Assembly: GCF_031157255.1 (NCBI RefSeq)
Contig: NZ_JAVIFX010000030.1
Location: 46,091-110,090 of the forward strand
DNA from: Bradyrhizobium sp. LHD-71
GTDB taxonomy: Bacteria; Pseudomonadota; Alphaproteobacteria; Rhizobiales; Xanthobacteraceae
Length of the DNA: 64,000 nucleotides
Direction: 5' to 3'
The notes beneath the pieces are model-generated. The model was not told where the DNA came from. It searched no databases and saw nothing but the letters and a program-made list of their open reading frames with translations. Below are positions 16,469-27,900 of the stretch, piece by piece. Position 1 is the stretch's first letter; the number at the start of each line of letters is the position of its first letter. The position numbers and the translations under genes are program-made.

Positions 16469-18271
16469 ATGAACGACAGACCTCCTCTGACAGAAGCCGC
16501 CAAGAGCTTCGATGCCGAGGCCTTCGCCAAGAACCTCGCGCGGGCTTTGGACAACGGAAGCAAGGCGCTCTCCGCCTATCTGAAGCCGCGCGAAAACGGC
16601 GCGATGCAGGATCAGACGGCGGAGGATTTGGCGCAGGTCGTCAAGACGTTTCACGCCGTCGCTAGTTACTGGCTTTCCGATCCGGGCCGCGCCTCAGAGC
16701 TGCAGGCGAGACTGGGCAAGGCCTATCTCGATCTGTGGAGCAACGCGGCACGTCGTCTTGCGGGGGAAGCCGCGCCGACGACGATTGAAGCATCACCGCG
16801 CGACAAGCGCTTCAAGGATCCGGACTGGAGCTCGAACCAGTTCTTCGACTTCCTCAAGCAGGCCTATCTTCTCACCTCGAAATGCGCCTACGAGCTGGTG
16901 CAGGAAGCGCAAGGTATCGACGAGCACACGCGCAAGAAGGCGGAGTTCTACGTCCAGCAGATCACCAACGCCTTGTCGCCCTCGAACTTTGTGCTGACCA
17001 ACCCGGAAGTGTTGCGGCAGACCATGACCTCGAATGCCGACAATCTGGCGCGCGGCATGCAGATGTTTGCGGAGGACATGGAGGCTGGCCACGGCACGCT
17101 GCGCATTCGTCAGTCCGCGGCAAACCTGGAGGTCGGCCGCGACATGGCGGTGACGCCGGGCAAGGTAATCTACCAGAATGAGCTGATGCAGCTCATCCAG
17201 TACGAGCCGACCACGGCGACCGTTCTGCGCACGCCGTTGCTGATCGTGCCACCGTGGATCAACAAGTACTACATTCTCGATCTCGGCCCGCAGAAGTCGT
17301 TCATCAAATGGTGCGTCGACCAGGGGATCACCGTCTTCGTCATTTCGTGGGTCAATCCCGACAGGACGCTCGGCGAGAAGACCTTTGCCGACTACATGAA
17401 GGAAGGCCCCCTCGCCGCCATGGACGTGATCGAACAGATCACGGGCGAAATGAAAATCCATACGGCCGGCTACTGCGTCGGCGGCACGCTGCTCGCTTCC
17501 ACGCTGGCATGGCTGGCCGAAAAACGCCGCGTTCGCGCAACGTCGGCGACGTTCTTCGCAGCGCAGGTCGATTTCACCCACGCCGGCGACCTGCTCGTGT
17601 TCGTCGATGAAGAACAGATATCAGCGCTCGAGCGCGACATGCGGCAGAACGGCGTGCTCGAAGGCTCAAGGATGGCGAATGCCTTCAACATGCTGCGCTC
17701 CAACGACCTGATCTGGTCGTACGTCGTCAGCAACTATCTCAAAGGCCAGCAGCCAGCCGCGTTTGACCTGCTGCACTGGAATTCCGATGCGACGCGGATG
17801 CCGGCCGCCAACCATTCGTACTACCTGCGCAACTGCTATCTGGAGAACCGCCTGTCGAAAGGCACGATGGTGCTCGACAACACCCAGCTCGATCTCTCCA
17901 AGGTGAAGCTGCCGGTCTACAACCTCGCGACTCGCGAGGATCACATCGCGCCTGCAGAATCGGTGCTGTTGGGATCGAAATTCTTTGGCGGCCCCGTGAA
18001 GTACGTGTTGTCCGGCTCCGGCCATATCGCGGGCGTCGTCAATCCGCCGGCCCTGAAGAAATACCAGTACTGGACCAACGACGACCTTGCTGCGGAGAAT
18101 CTCGCCGAATGGATGAAGGGTGCCGAGGAGCATCCGGGCTCCTGGTGGCCGGACTGGCGGGAATGGCTGGGCTCGCTCGACGCCGAGGAGGTGCCGGCGC
18201 GGCGGATCGAGGCGGGTCCGCGCCCGCCGATCGAGAACGCGCCCGGCAGCTATGTGCGGGTTCGCGCCTGA
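16469..18271 (+). CDS. phaC: Class I poly(3-hydroxyalkanoate) synthase
   Basis: PhaC polymerises (R)-3-hydroxyacyl-CoA into storage polyester at the granule surface. The 600-residue product has the class I layout: an N-terminal PhaC_N domain (about 100-270) and an alpha/beta hydrolase domain. The lipase-like box is GYCVGG, with the nucleophile cysteine near 336 in place of serine. The catalytic Asp lies in REDHIAP near 491, and the His in GSGHIAGVVNPP near 519. The ATG at 16469 gives MNDRPPLTEAAKSF. phaA/phaB and phasin genes are not adjacent in this window. Confidence 0.96.
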   Translation: MNDRPPLTEAAKSFDAEAFAKNLARALDNGSKALSAYLKPRENGAMQDQTAEDLAQVVKTFHAVASYWLSDPGRASELQARLGKAYLDLWSNAARRLAGEAAPTTIEASPRDKRFKDPDWSSNQFFDFLKQAYLLTSKCAYELVQEAQGIDEHTRKKAEFYVQQITNALSPSNFVLTNPEVLRQTMTSNADNLARGMQMFAEDMEAGHGTLRIRQSAANLEVGRDMAVTPGKVIYQNELMQLIQYEPTTATVLRTPLLIVPPWINKYYILDLGPQKSFIKWCVDQGITVFVISWVNPDRTLGEKTFADYMKEGPLAAMDVIEQITGEMKIHTAGYCVGGTLLASTLAWLAEKRRVRATSATFFAAQVDFTHAGDLLVFVDEEQISALERDMRQNGVLEGSRMANAFNMLRSNDLIWSYVVSNYLKGQQPAAFDLLHWNSDATRMPAANHSYYLRNCYLENRLSKGTMVLDNTQLDLSKVKLPVYNLATREDHIAPAESVLLGSKFFGGPVKYVLSGSGHIAGVVNPPALKKYQYWTNDDLAAENLAEWMKGAEEHPGSWWPDWREWLGSLDAEEVPARRIEAGPRPPIENAPGSYVRVRA

Positions 18272-18352
18272 TCGCAGTCACGTTTTCGATGCGAGACAGC
18301 ACCGCGCCGAATCGCTAGACTCAGCCATCAGACAGGGGATTTGGGGGAGCAA

Positions 18353-18751
18353 ATGACGCGCGAATTGTTCTGGCTCACGCTGACCGTCATCATGACCGGT
18401 CTGATGTGGATACCTTACCTGGTGAACCGCGTTCAGGTGCGCGGCTTTTCCGGCGCAATGGCCAATCCCTCCAGAACCGACAAGCCGCAATCGGAATGGG
18501 CGAACCGGACGATGTTTGCCCATGAGAACGCCGTCGAGAATCTCGTCATTTTCGCGCCGCTCGTGCTGATCCTCAACGCGATCGACTATTCGAGCCGGTG
18601 GACAGTGTTGGCGTGCGCAGTCTACTTCTGGTCTCGCCTCGCCTACACGCTGGTTTATGCCTTCGGCATTCCGGTGCTGCGCACGGTGGTGTACTCGATC
18701 GGCTTTCTGGCCCAGGCCGTACTGGCGCTCGCGATCTTCAAGCTGCTGTAG
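18353..18751 (+). CDS. MAPEG-family membrane protein
   Basis: A 132-residue integral membrane protein of the MAPEG type (membrane-associated proteins in eicosanoid and glutathione metabolism). Four helices can be drawn at about 5-24, 60-78, 83-101 and 108-130; the cytosolic loop MFAHENAVENLVIFAPLVL is the MAPEG hallmark (E-N-x-x-E-x). GGGGGAG at 18343-18349 is an ideal ribosome site for the ATG at 18353. Bacterial members may be glutathione transferases or peroxidases, but the substrate is unknown. Confidence 0.85.
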   Translation: MTRELFWLTLTVIMTGLMWIPYLVNRVQVRGFSGAMANPSRTDKPQSEWANRTMFAHENAVENLVIFAPLVLILNAIDYSSRWTVLACAVYFWSRLAYTLVYAFGIPVLRTVVYSIGFLAQAVLALAIFKLL

Positions 18752-18904
18752 GTCATCGTTCGCGAGGATGCGGCGACCGAACATGACGTTCGGAGCACCG
18801 CAATCTCGAACCTGATCCACTTTCGTCGTTCAGAAATTCGCGCCATCGTACTGGATGCCCGCCTTCGCGACGTGACGGCAGAACCCAACTTAAACTCACA
18901 TACC

Positions 18905-21900
18905 TTAGCGGGCTGCGAGCCTCTGTTGCTCGCTCGGCGTTAGTTGCCGCAATTGCTCCTCCGTCAGTTGTCCGACGCCGACATATTGAATTGAGCTGGT
19001 GGAGTCGTAACTCTGTCGCTCCTGACTTCGCCGGCGAAGTTCGTCGTCCCTCCCCGGCTCGCTGCCGTCGCCACCGCCGAAGCCGAGAACCTCGACGATA
19101 ATGACGGACGGCTGATCTGAATTGCCAGCTTGCGCTGGCGCAGCCGTCTGCTGGGCCGCAGCGGCAGTGTTGGAAGCCGACGTCAGCGCGCCCGTGTCAG
19201 TCGCATTGGTCGGTACGCCGAGTGACGTGCCGCTCACCTGGATATTGTCCGCGCCGCGCACTTCGAGCGCGGCGATCACGAGATTCCCCGAGACGCGGAT
19301 GCCCGCATCGCCGGCGTCGACCCGGCCGCGCGGAGCGATCAGGCTCACATCGCCGCGGTCCTGATCGGCCCCCGTGATCAGCGTGCCGATACCGCTACCC
19401 GTCGCCTCGCCGGTGAACTCGGTTTTGAAAGCACCACTCGCAGGATCAAAGATGATCCGCGGTGGCGGTGCGAGCAGCGCGGTCTTGGCGCCCTTGCCGG
19501 CATCGATGTCGCCGTTCGACGACCAGATCAGGATGTCGCCGCCGCCGAGAGTGAACACGCGCGACGAGTTCACCGTCATGCTGCGATCAAGGAAGACGCG
19601 AATGTCGCCGCCACGCACGGTGGTGATGCCGAGCCGGTCGGGCGTCTTGACATTGCCCCTCACGGTTTGCCCGGCAGCGTTGAGCTGCAGCGACCGTGGA
19701 CGCACCGTCTGCCCGGCATCGATGCGCCCGCCGGGAACCAGGATGTCGATGTCGCCGCCTTGCACTGTCTTGACCTGGCTGTAGATCATTGACAGGTCGC
19801 CGGCATAGGTGTCCGGCGCTTGCGGATACAGGATCGCGATCGCGTCGTAGCCGGCATTGTAGTTCTTCGACACTGCGGCATCTTTGCCGACAGCAGCAAG
19901 CTCTTGATAGAAGGTCTTGCGGATGAAGGCGTTGCGCCGATCCTGAGGAAGAGCGTGGAAGGCCTCCCAGGCGTCCGCCTCACTCAACGCGCCATTGCCG
20001 GTCTCCCCGCGCGTGAAGGCCGCCATCTCCTCAGCATAGTGCCGGGCCGCACGCCCGGCCGAGGCCGGATCGAGATAGGCGCCGGCGAAGGCGGCATAGT
20101 CCGGTCCTTTGGCGCCGGCGCCAAGGGTGAGCGCGATGCTCGCCCCCTGATTGAGCGGCAGATAGGGGTTCATCTGGTTGCCGACGGTCTCGATGCCGTG
20201 AGCGTCGAACAGGTTGAGATGCCGTCCGGCCGTGACGTCGAGCAGTCCCGGCCCGCCCAGGATGATCGTGGTGCCGGCGTTGTTGCCAAGGGCGGGGTCG
20301 ACGAGGATATTGCCCACCTGGATCGCCGCCCGCCGGCCAATGTCGCGACCTGCCTGGACAACAGTCGTCTGCTCAGCGGTGAAGTGCTGGCCGACGAAAC
20401 TCAGATCGACAATATCGAGCCCGGCCTGAATTGATGCCGGCTTGGGCGCGAAGAATGCCGGTCCGAACAGGATGCTGCCGTCCCGCGCATAGATGCGCAC
20501 CGGGTCGGTGTCGGCGGCCCGGTAGAGATTGGCCGCATGCGACAGCGAGCGGTCGGAGCCGGGTCGGCCGCTTTGTGGAGTCACCCTTTCGAACAAACGA
20601 AACAGGACCTCCTTTTCAAAATCCTTTGCCGGACGGAACACATTGGCGAGCAGAGCGGGATCGGCATCGGAGACGCCGAAATTGCCATCACCACCAACGG
20701 CAGTATGGTAGCTCATGCGCTGCAGATCGACAGATCCTGCCGCTAAGAGCGTGAGATTGCCGTTACGCGCCGGCATCACCGTCAGGCTGCCATAGTTCAG
20801 ATTTGGTCCATCGGACCATGGCACTCCGGCCGAGATGTCACCGCTGAAGGCGAGAGCTTCAACCGTTCCCGGCCAGAACTGGAAGGCTTCGGCAAATTTT
20901 GCGTTCTGGTCGTTGCTGTTCAGATTGCTCAGCAGATAACGCAAACTGAGTGTTGAACCAGGAATTGTCTGCGGATCGCCGAGGAGGTTCAGGAAGCTGG
21001 CTGCATAGCTCGAATGCTCGGCTGCCGTGGTCATTGTGGCCAGGTGAACGTCTCCGCCAGTGGACTGGATGGTGAGCGCACTCCGATCGGTGTAGGTCGA
21101 GAAGTAAGACTGCTCGCCGAAAGACCCCCAGGGGCTGGGGCTGATCCGGAGCAGGGTCGGATTGAAGACGGCGCCGATCAGGACATCGCCGCGGGCGGAG
21201 ATGTCGATGCGGGCGTCGGCCAGAGCGATGATGTTGTCGAAGCGATCCCCGTTGCCCAGCCAAGAAGTACCCATGGTACCACCCACTCGGAACGTGCCGA
21301 CCCCCTGGCCCACATAGGCGATAGAGCCGGCGACGTCGCCGCCGGTGCGGACCGAAAGGTCGCCGCCTCCATAGGTCTTCAGCGTCGCGCCAGTCGGCGT
21401 GACCGCGGGCGCGAGCGTCGCGCCATTGCCGGCTGCAAGCCAGCCACTATGCGCCGCCGCGAGCGTCATGTTGTCCATGCGGCCCCCCGCCGTCACGGTG
21501 ACATCGCCGCCGCCCAACGCACCAACGCCTTGTTTGAAGCGGCTGTAGTCCACCGCCCAGGCGGTGTTGAGAACGCGGCCGCTCGAAACCGCAAAGCCCG
21601 TGCCATTGGCGTTCAGCTGGCCTTGCCGTATCAGCCAATCAGCGATGAACTGGGTCCCGGTTCTCGGAATCGCGCTGCCGTAGTTCGGGGACCAGGGCGT
21701 CCAGAAGCACGTCCCGGCGCTTGCACCACTCCGGCAGCCCCAACCTGTATCGCGTGGCGCGCCTTTAACATCGTCCTGCGCGGTGAGGTTGAGATCGCCG
21801 CCCCCCTCCGCGAAACTCGCGCGATTGGTGAAGCCGGTGGCAAGCGCGACCTGGCCCGGCCCGGCAAGCTTGCCGGCCGTGTAAACGATGGCCGATGGCC

Positions 21901-24900
21901 GGTAGTAGGAGTCGAAGTTCGGATCGTTCGGGTCTTTGACGACGAGCCAATCGCGATAGGGTGCCAGCGGAAATCCCGCGCTATCGATCGCCTGGGCAAG
22001 GTCGATCATGCGCGTTGGATCGTTGGGATCCCGCAGCTTGATCGTCTTGCCCGGCGTGAACACGATATCGCGACCGGCAACGAGATCGATGTCGCCGGTG
22101 CCGGTGCGCACGATCACGTCGGTCGCCAGCACGACATTGCCGGAGTTGTCGGGCAGGCTGAACAGCGGCGCAACAGCCAACGGATCGGCGGACCCAAGAT
22201 CGGCCCCTCCCACCAATCCGAAGGACCAGCTGTCGTCCGCACGCAACGTCCCGCGCACGGACAGAGGGACTGAACCTGCGACCACCGGGTCACGCGTGTT
22301 CCCCGACCAGCCGAAGCCGTCGAAACCATCATTGATCGATTTGTCGATCTTAAGCGTTCCGGCGGCACGGAGCGTCAGTACGCCAACCTCGCCGCCCGGG
22401 CGCTTGCCGGCGAGATCGAGATCCTCGGCCAGCGTCATGTCGCCCGACGAGCTGAACTCGATGCCGGAGACAAGATAAAAATTGGCGTCGCTCGTCCGCT
22501 CGAGCCTCGAGAGGATGAAGTCTTTCTCGGCCGCCATAAAAGCTTCGGCATCAGCGAGCGCACCGTTGAGCGTCGCGGCGTCGAGGTTCGCGATACCGTC
22601 ATAGGCCCAGACCGCCTCGGCATCAACACGCTCGGCGCCGACGAAACGGCCAGATGCATCGGTCAGCCGGAAACCAGATGTCGCCGTATCGCGACCGGCG
22701 CGCAGATGGATACGCCCGCCGCGCGTCGCGCCGGTGACATCGATGACCGCGCCGGACTCAAAAGCCAGTGCCCCTGCCCCCGCAACGAGATCGACGCGTC
22801 CGCCGCGCCCTTGGCCGCCACGCGCTGCGATCGACGCGCCACCGCGGATCATCAGGTTCTCCGCGGCCACCAGACGAACAGTGCCGCCCTTTGCGCCATC
22901 CGCCATGACCTGCGCGCCGGATGCCACGGTGATGCTGCCCGTGTCCGTGACGACGCTGAGCGAGCCTGTGCGAGTGATGCCGTCGAGCACGACATCACCG
23001 GTGCGGATGCGGAAGCTGCGCGCCTCAGCGAAGCCGCCCGCATTCAGTACGGTGTTGATCCCTCCGAAATCAGAAATCGTCGTCGCATCGAGTGCGAAGC
23101 TCCCGCCTTTGAGCGCACCCGCCAGGACGAGCGCACCACCTGGAGTCTGGACTTCGAGTGTGCCTCCTTCGCTGCTGCCCGTTCCAGCCGACAAATCGAT
23201 CACCGCGCCAGCGCGGATCTCGACATTGCCTCGACGGGCGATGAGCGTCACATCCCCCGCCGGCACCGTACGAGTCTGGTCGAAGAAAGCGATATCCCGA
23301 CCGGCTGTAAGGATGCGCGCACCGCCCTCAATGGTCAGCGTGGCCTCTGCATCGAGCGTCAGCGCGCCCGAGGGCAGATCGATTGACCCGCCGATCAACA
23401 CGTTGCGTCCGGAGAGCGTGAGCACCGCGCCAAAATCCGGACTGTTCGAACCGGCCGATGCACGTCCCCCCAGCACAACGAGATCGCCGGTGGCCGTCAG
23501 GTGCTGGTTCGCGCCACTGCGACCGCTGATCGAGGCCGCGGCAATCATCACGGTCGCGGCTTCTGTTTCTGTGCCGACCGTCAGGCCGCCGGCATTGGCG
23601 AACTTCAGATCGCCTCCGGCCTCAAATGTGACTGCGGCAAAGCCGCGGATGTGGTTCTCGCCTTCACCGATGATGAGCTGGTCGCCACGCAATGTCAGTG
23701 TACCGCTCGCAGCCGGGTTGTCGGCGACAACGATCCCGGTGCTGTTGCGCAGTGTGAGGAGACTGGCCTGAACAGCGGCCGAACCTCCGCCGCGATGGAC
23801 GAGCATACCGTCGAGGACGAGGTCGCTGACGAGCGGCCGGCCGCTTGCGTCGCTAGCGCCAACCATCACGGAACCATGAAGGTCGATCGTGCTGTAGCTG
23901 CGCAGGATCAGCCGTCTGCTGTCGCCAAGGCGGGCGAGCCCGGCATTGTCGAGCACCAAGCCGCCAGTGCCGGATGGCGCTTCCCCGAAGCTGATGCGGC
24001 TGGTCGCGATCTCAAGCGTCGGCGTCATCAAGCGTGCGGTCGTGCCCACCACAGTGTCGGCAGTGGCATCGAGCACGACGCCGCCGGTTGCAGAGAGAGT
24101 CGCACCATCGGCGACAGTGATCCGACCGGGCTCCGCGCCGTTGGCGTCGCCCGACCGGTCGACGCGGCTAAGTCGGAGGTCGGCGGCAGTGGTGACGATC
24201 AGTGCGGCGCCGTTGCCACTGCCCGTCGCTTCTCCCGAACTCGGAGCCCGACCGATAACGATGCGGCTGATGGACGTGTCGCCTGTCTTGCCCTCTGCGC
24301 GGATCACGGCGCCAGCGGCCACGTCGATCGCGCCGCTTTCCGGCTCGCCGAGATTACCCTTGGCCACCAGCAGCACTTCCGGCCCGATGATCGCAGAGGC
24401 TTCGTCGTTGGCGATCAGTACGCGCGCGGCCCGGGCGTCGATGGTTGTCTGCGTCCGTCCCGTGAGACGCGTGCCGCCGAGCAGCAAGCTGTCGGCGCCG
24501 AGCCGTGTCAGTGCGTCGCCATCAAGTGTCAGGGCATAGCCATCGACAGGGCCTGCATCCGACCGCACCACGGCAATCGACTCGGCAACGATATCGGCGA
24601 GTCCACCGCGCCCGCCGGAGGCCGCTGCAAAGCGTGTCGTGCCGTCCAGCGTGAGCGCCGAGGCCGCATTGAGCACGAGATGACCGGCATCGGTCGGCAG
24701 CCGCGGTGTGACCTCGCCGAGCCGCGAAGCCGCTGTGGTGAAGAAGCTGCTGGCCTTGTGTTCCACATACTCGCTGTAGCGGCGCACCGTATCGCCCGGC
24801 ATGACTTGAAACAGCGACGTGCGAGCGTCGCGTGAGGCACCATTTGCCGTGGCGCGAAAGCCACCAACGATCCACGAGCCATCCGGCCGCGGCGTGGCCC

Positions 24901-27900
24901 CGAGCGACACATCGGCGGCGTCTGCGTACACGGAGAGCCCGAAAGCGCCGGGCAGCAGCGCGTAGCGGCCCGGCAGCAGCGTGTAATAGCCCTCGGCCAG
25001 GTTCGGGACGCCCGACAGCCAGACGCTGTCCCCAACCTGAAGCTGCCAGTTGTGACCGGCATCGGGATCGATCGGCGCAGCTCCACGATAGCCCGGCAGG
25101 ACCGCAAAGACGCCCGCGCCGGAGTTCAAGATATCGCGCGAGCCGCCGGTACCGGGCACAAACTCGACGCCGAGGAGGTCGCCGCCGCCCGAGACGTCAA
25201 TGGTGGCGCCGGAAGCGAAGTCGAGCTCACCACCCGTGAGCGTCAGACGCTTGGCCGGCGGCGCCACGAGAGTGCCGTCGGCAAGGCTGAAACTGCTTAC
25301 GCCCGATCCCGCAAAGAACTTCCAGGTTTCACCGTTCTCAACAATGCCATAGGGCAAGAGCAGTCCGGCGCCGGAGACCGAGGTGAGGCTGCCGGGTGCA
25401 AGCTGCACGAGACCCGTGTCGCCGGCATCGAGGGTGATCTTGCCGAAGGGTGCGCGTAACACGCCCGCCTGAACAATCTCCGGCGCCATCACCACGAGCC
25501 AGCCGCCGGCGGAGAAAGGCGGCGGTGTTTCGGCAGTGCCTGCGCGCGCGAAAGTGACGGACGCCCCTGGGCCGCTCGCTTCGAGCGAGAAGCGCGTGGC
25601 CATGGTCGGGTAGATCCGCGCTGCAGCGAGCGAAAGGTCACCGACAATCCGCAAAGCGCCGGTAGGAACCGTGGCTGTTGCCTGTACGGGCTGGCCCTGA
25701 TCGGTGGTGGTCATCACCGGCTCGCCATTTTCGTCGAACAGCGGCGTACCGGACGTCGCCACGCCGACGAGGCGCAGGTCGCCCTCGCTGACGAACTCCG
25801 CTGTGCCAATGCCTTGCAGATTGAGGTTGCCGGCGAGGTCGATGAGATCGCCCTCGGCCATGAGCTTGCCGGCACCCGCCGCCGCAGAAGGCACATTCGT
25901 CTGACGGTTGATGCCGTAGTTGCCGATGGCGAGATAGGGCGCGGTCAGGTGGATGAGCGGCGCCGGCGCTTCGGCGCTCGCGATCGAGCGCAGGACGCGC
26001 GAGTCGAGCGTGAGCGCTTGGCGGGCACCGAGCGTGACGTTGCCCTCGACCGCGATCGCGCCATCCGCCGACAGCGTGATTGCATCGAAGTTCGCCTGGT
26101 TGAGGGCCTCCGCAGCAACATGAAACTTGGCGAGCGGCGTACCCGCATCGAACTTGGCACCCGGCGCGAGGTCGTTCGGCAACTTCGTGCCGGACTGGCG
26201 CAGGACAATCTCCGTCGTCAGCACCTGAGATGCGGTCTGCGGCCGCGGATAGTTGCTGGCAAGCGTGAAGCTCCCACCGCCGGCGAGCGGATGAGCCCGA
26301 GCCGCCCGGTACGCGCCTTCCAGATAGCCGCCGTCGCGCGCCGCGATCACGATGCTGCCGGCATTGCTCCACACCAAGGTGGGTCGCGTGCCGAACCGTC
26401 CATCACGGCGAAGCGATGGGATCGGCCGAACTGCGGGCCGCAGATCCAGCTCCGCCGCCGCGCCCGACACGTCGATGAGCGATCCATCCTCGGTGACGAC
26501 ATAGCCGCTCGCCGACGCGTCCAGCGTGACACTGCCGCCAGCGAGCACCGCGCCTTTCCGCAAGCCATGCGGATCGTAAGCGGGCACGAACACGCCGGGG
26601 GCGAGCAGTTGCGCCTCCGACGTCAACCAAATGGCGCGGTTGGACTCGTGCTTGATCGCAACGGCCTCGCCTTCGGCCACGTCCGTGATGCCCAGGGTGA
26701 TCGAGCCACCCGGCGCGACGATCGTGCCCGCAACTTCCACGCGGAGACCGGCCGTCAGCGATACCGCAGCGCCAGGATCGACCACGATCGTGCTGCCGCG
26801 TTCGACTGTCAGCACGCCCTGCCCTTGCGGGGGTTGATTTCCCAACTTCACTTTGAGGCTCGCGTCGAGGCTGAGGCTGGCAGCCGGCCGGATACCGGCG
26901 GGCTGCAGCGTGACGGCTCCGACCCGGGAGAGTGCCGTGCCGGTTTCGTGGGTGCTCCATTCCTCAACAAGACGTGTCTCGGCCTTGGGCGCTAGATGCG
27001 TCCCAGCGCCAACGGTGATCTCGCTGGGGCCTCTCAGATTGATCTGGGCAAAACCGCCGCGGGTGAAGAAGTCCGGTGCCAGCAACGGGGGCAGCACCAT
27101 TTCCGCTGCGATCGGCAAAGCAGTGCCCTTGGCGACCAGAGTGCCAGCGGCCATCGTCAATGGATCGGTCAGGATGGTGCCGGCAGGTACCGGGACCTGC
27201 ACAGTGAACGGTTCAACGGGAATGCCGTCCGGAAACACGTCGGCCGGAACGAGAAAACCAGCCGGCAAGAAACGCCCATCCCAGCCCCACCATATGATCT
27301 TGGTGCCGGCCGGAACTAGCATTCCCTCGTAATATTCATTCCAAAACTCGTCCGCGACCAGGACCACCGTGTTCGGAACGACCCAGTCCGCGTGGGTCAT
27401 CACCGGATACGCGGCTCCATTCTCTTGAGGGAGGTACGTTGGCGCGGGGGCCAATTCGCCCGGAGCGAGACGATCGCGGGCTTCGGTTCTGGTGAAGTCG
27501 ACTGGCGACGGGAAGCCTGCCGGAATGACCAACTCGGATTTGAGTTTCAGATCCTTGGGCGCCGCTTGGCCGGCCGGGAGAATTCCGCCTTCAAGTAATG
27601 GCGCTTCGGCGACGTAGAGATTGACGCCGTTGATGGTCAGCGTGCCGCCGCGACCGGCAGCGATTGCCGTCGCCAGTGCGTAAGCCCGGAACTCCGCGCC
27701 AAGGCTGACGTCATTGGATTCGATGGTGATCGATCCCGCATCGCTCAGCTTGAGATCACCCCCTGCGTCCACATAGCCGCCGCCGGACACGTCAATGACG
27801 CTGCCCTCGGCGAGCTCAACGCGCCCCGCCCCTCCGGCTAATCCCGGCTTGCCGGCGGTGAGGGACACGCTGCCGCCGTTGCGCGCGCCGGACGTAAAGG

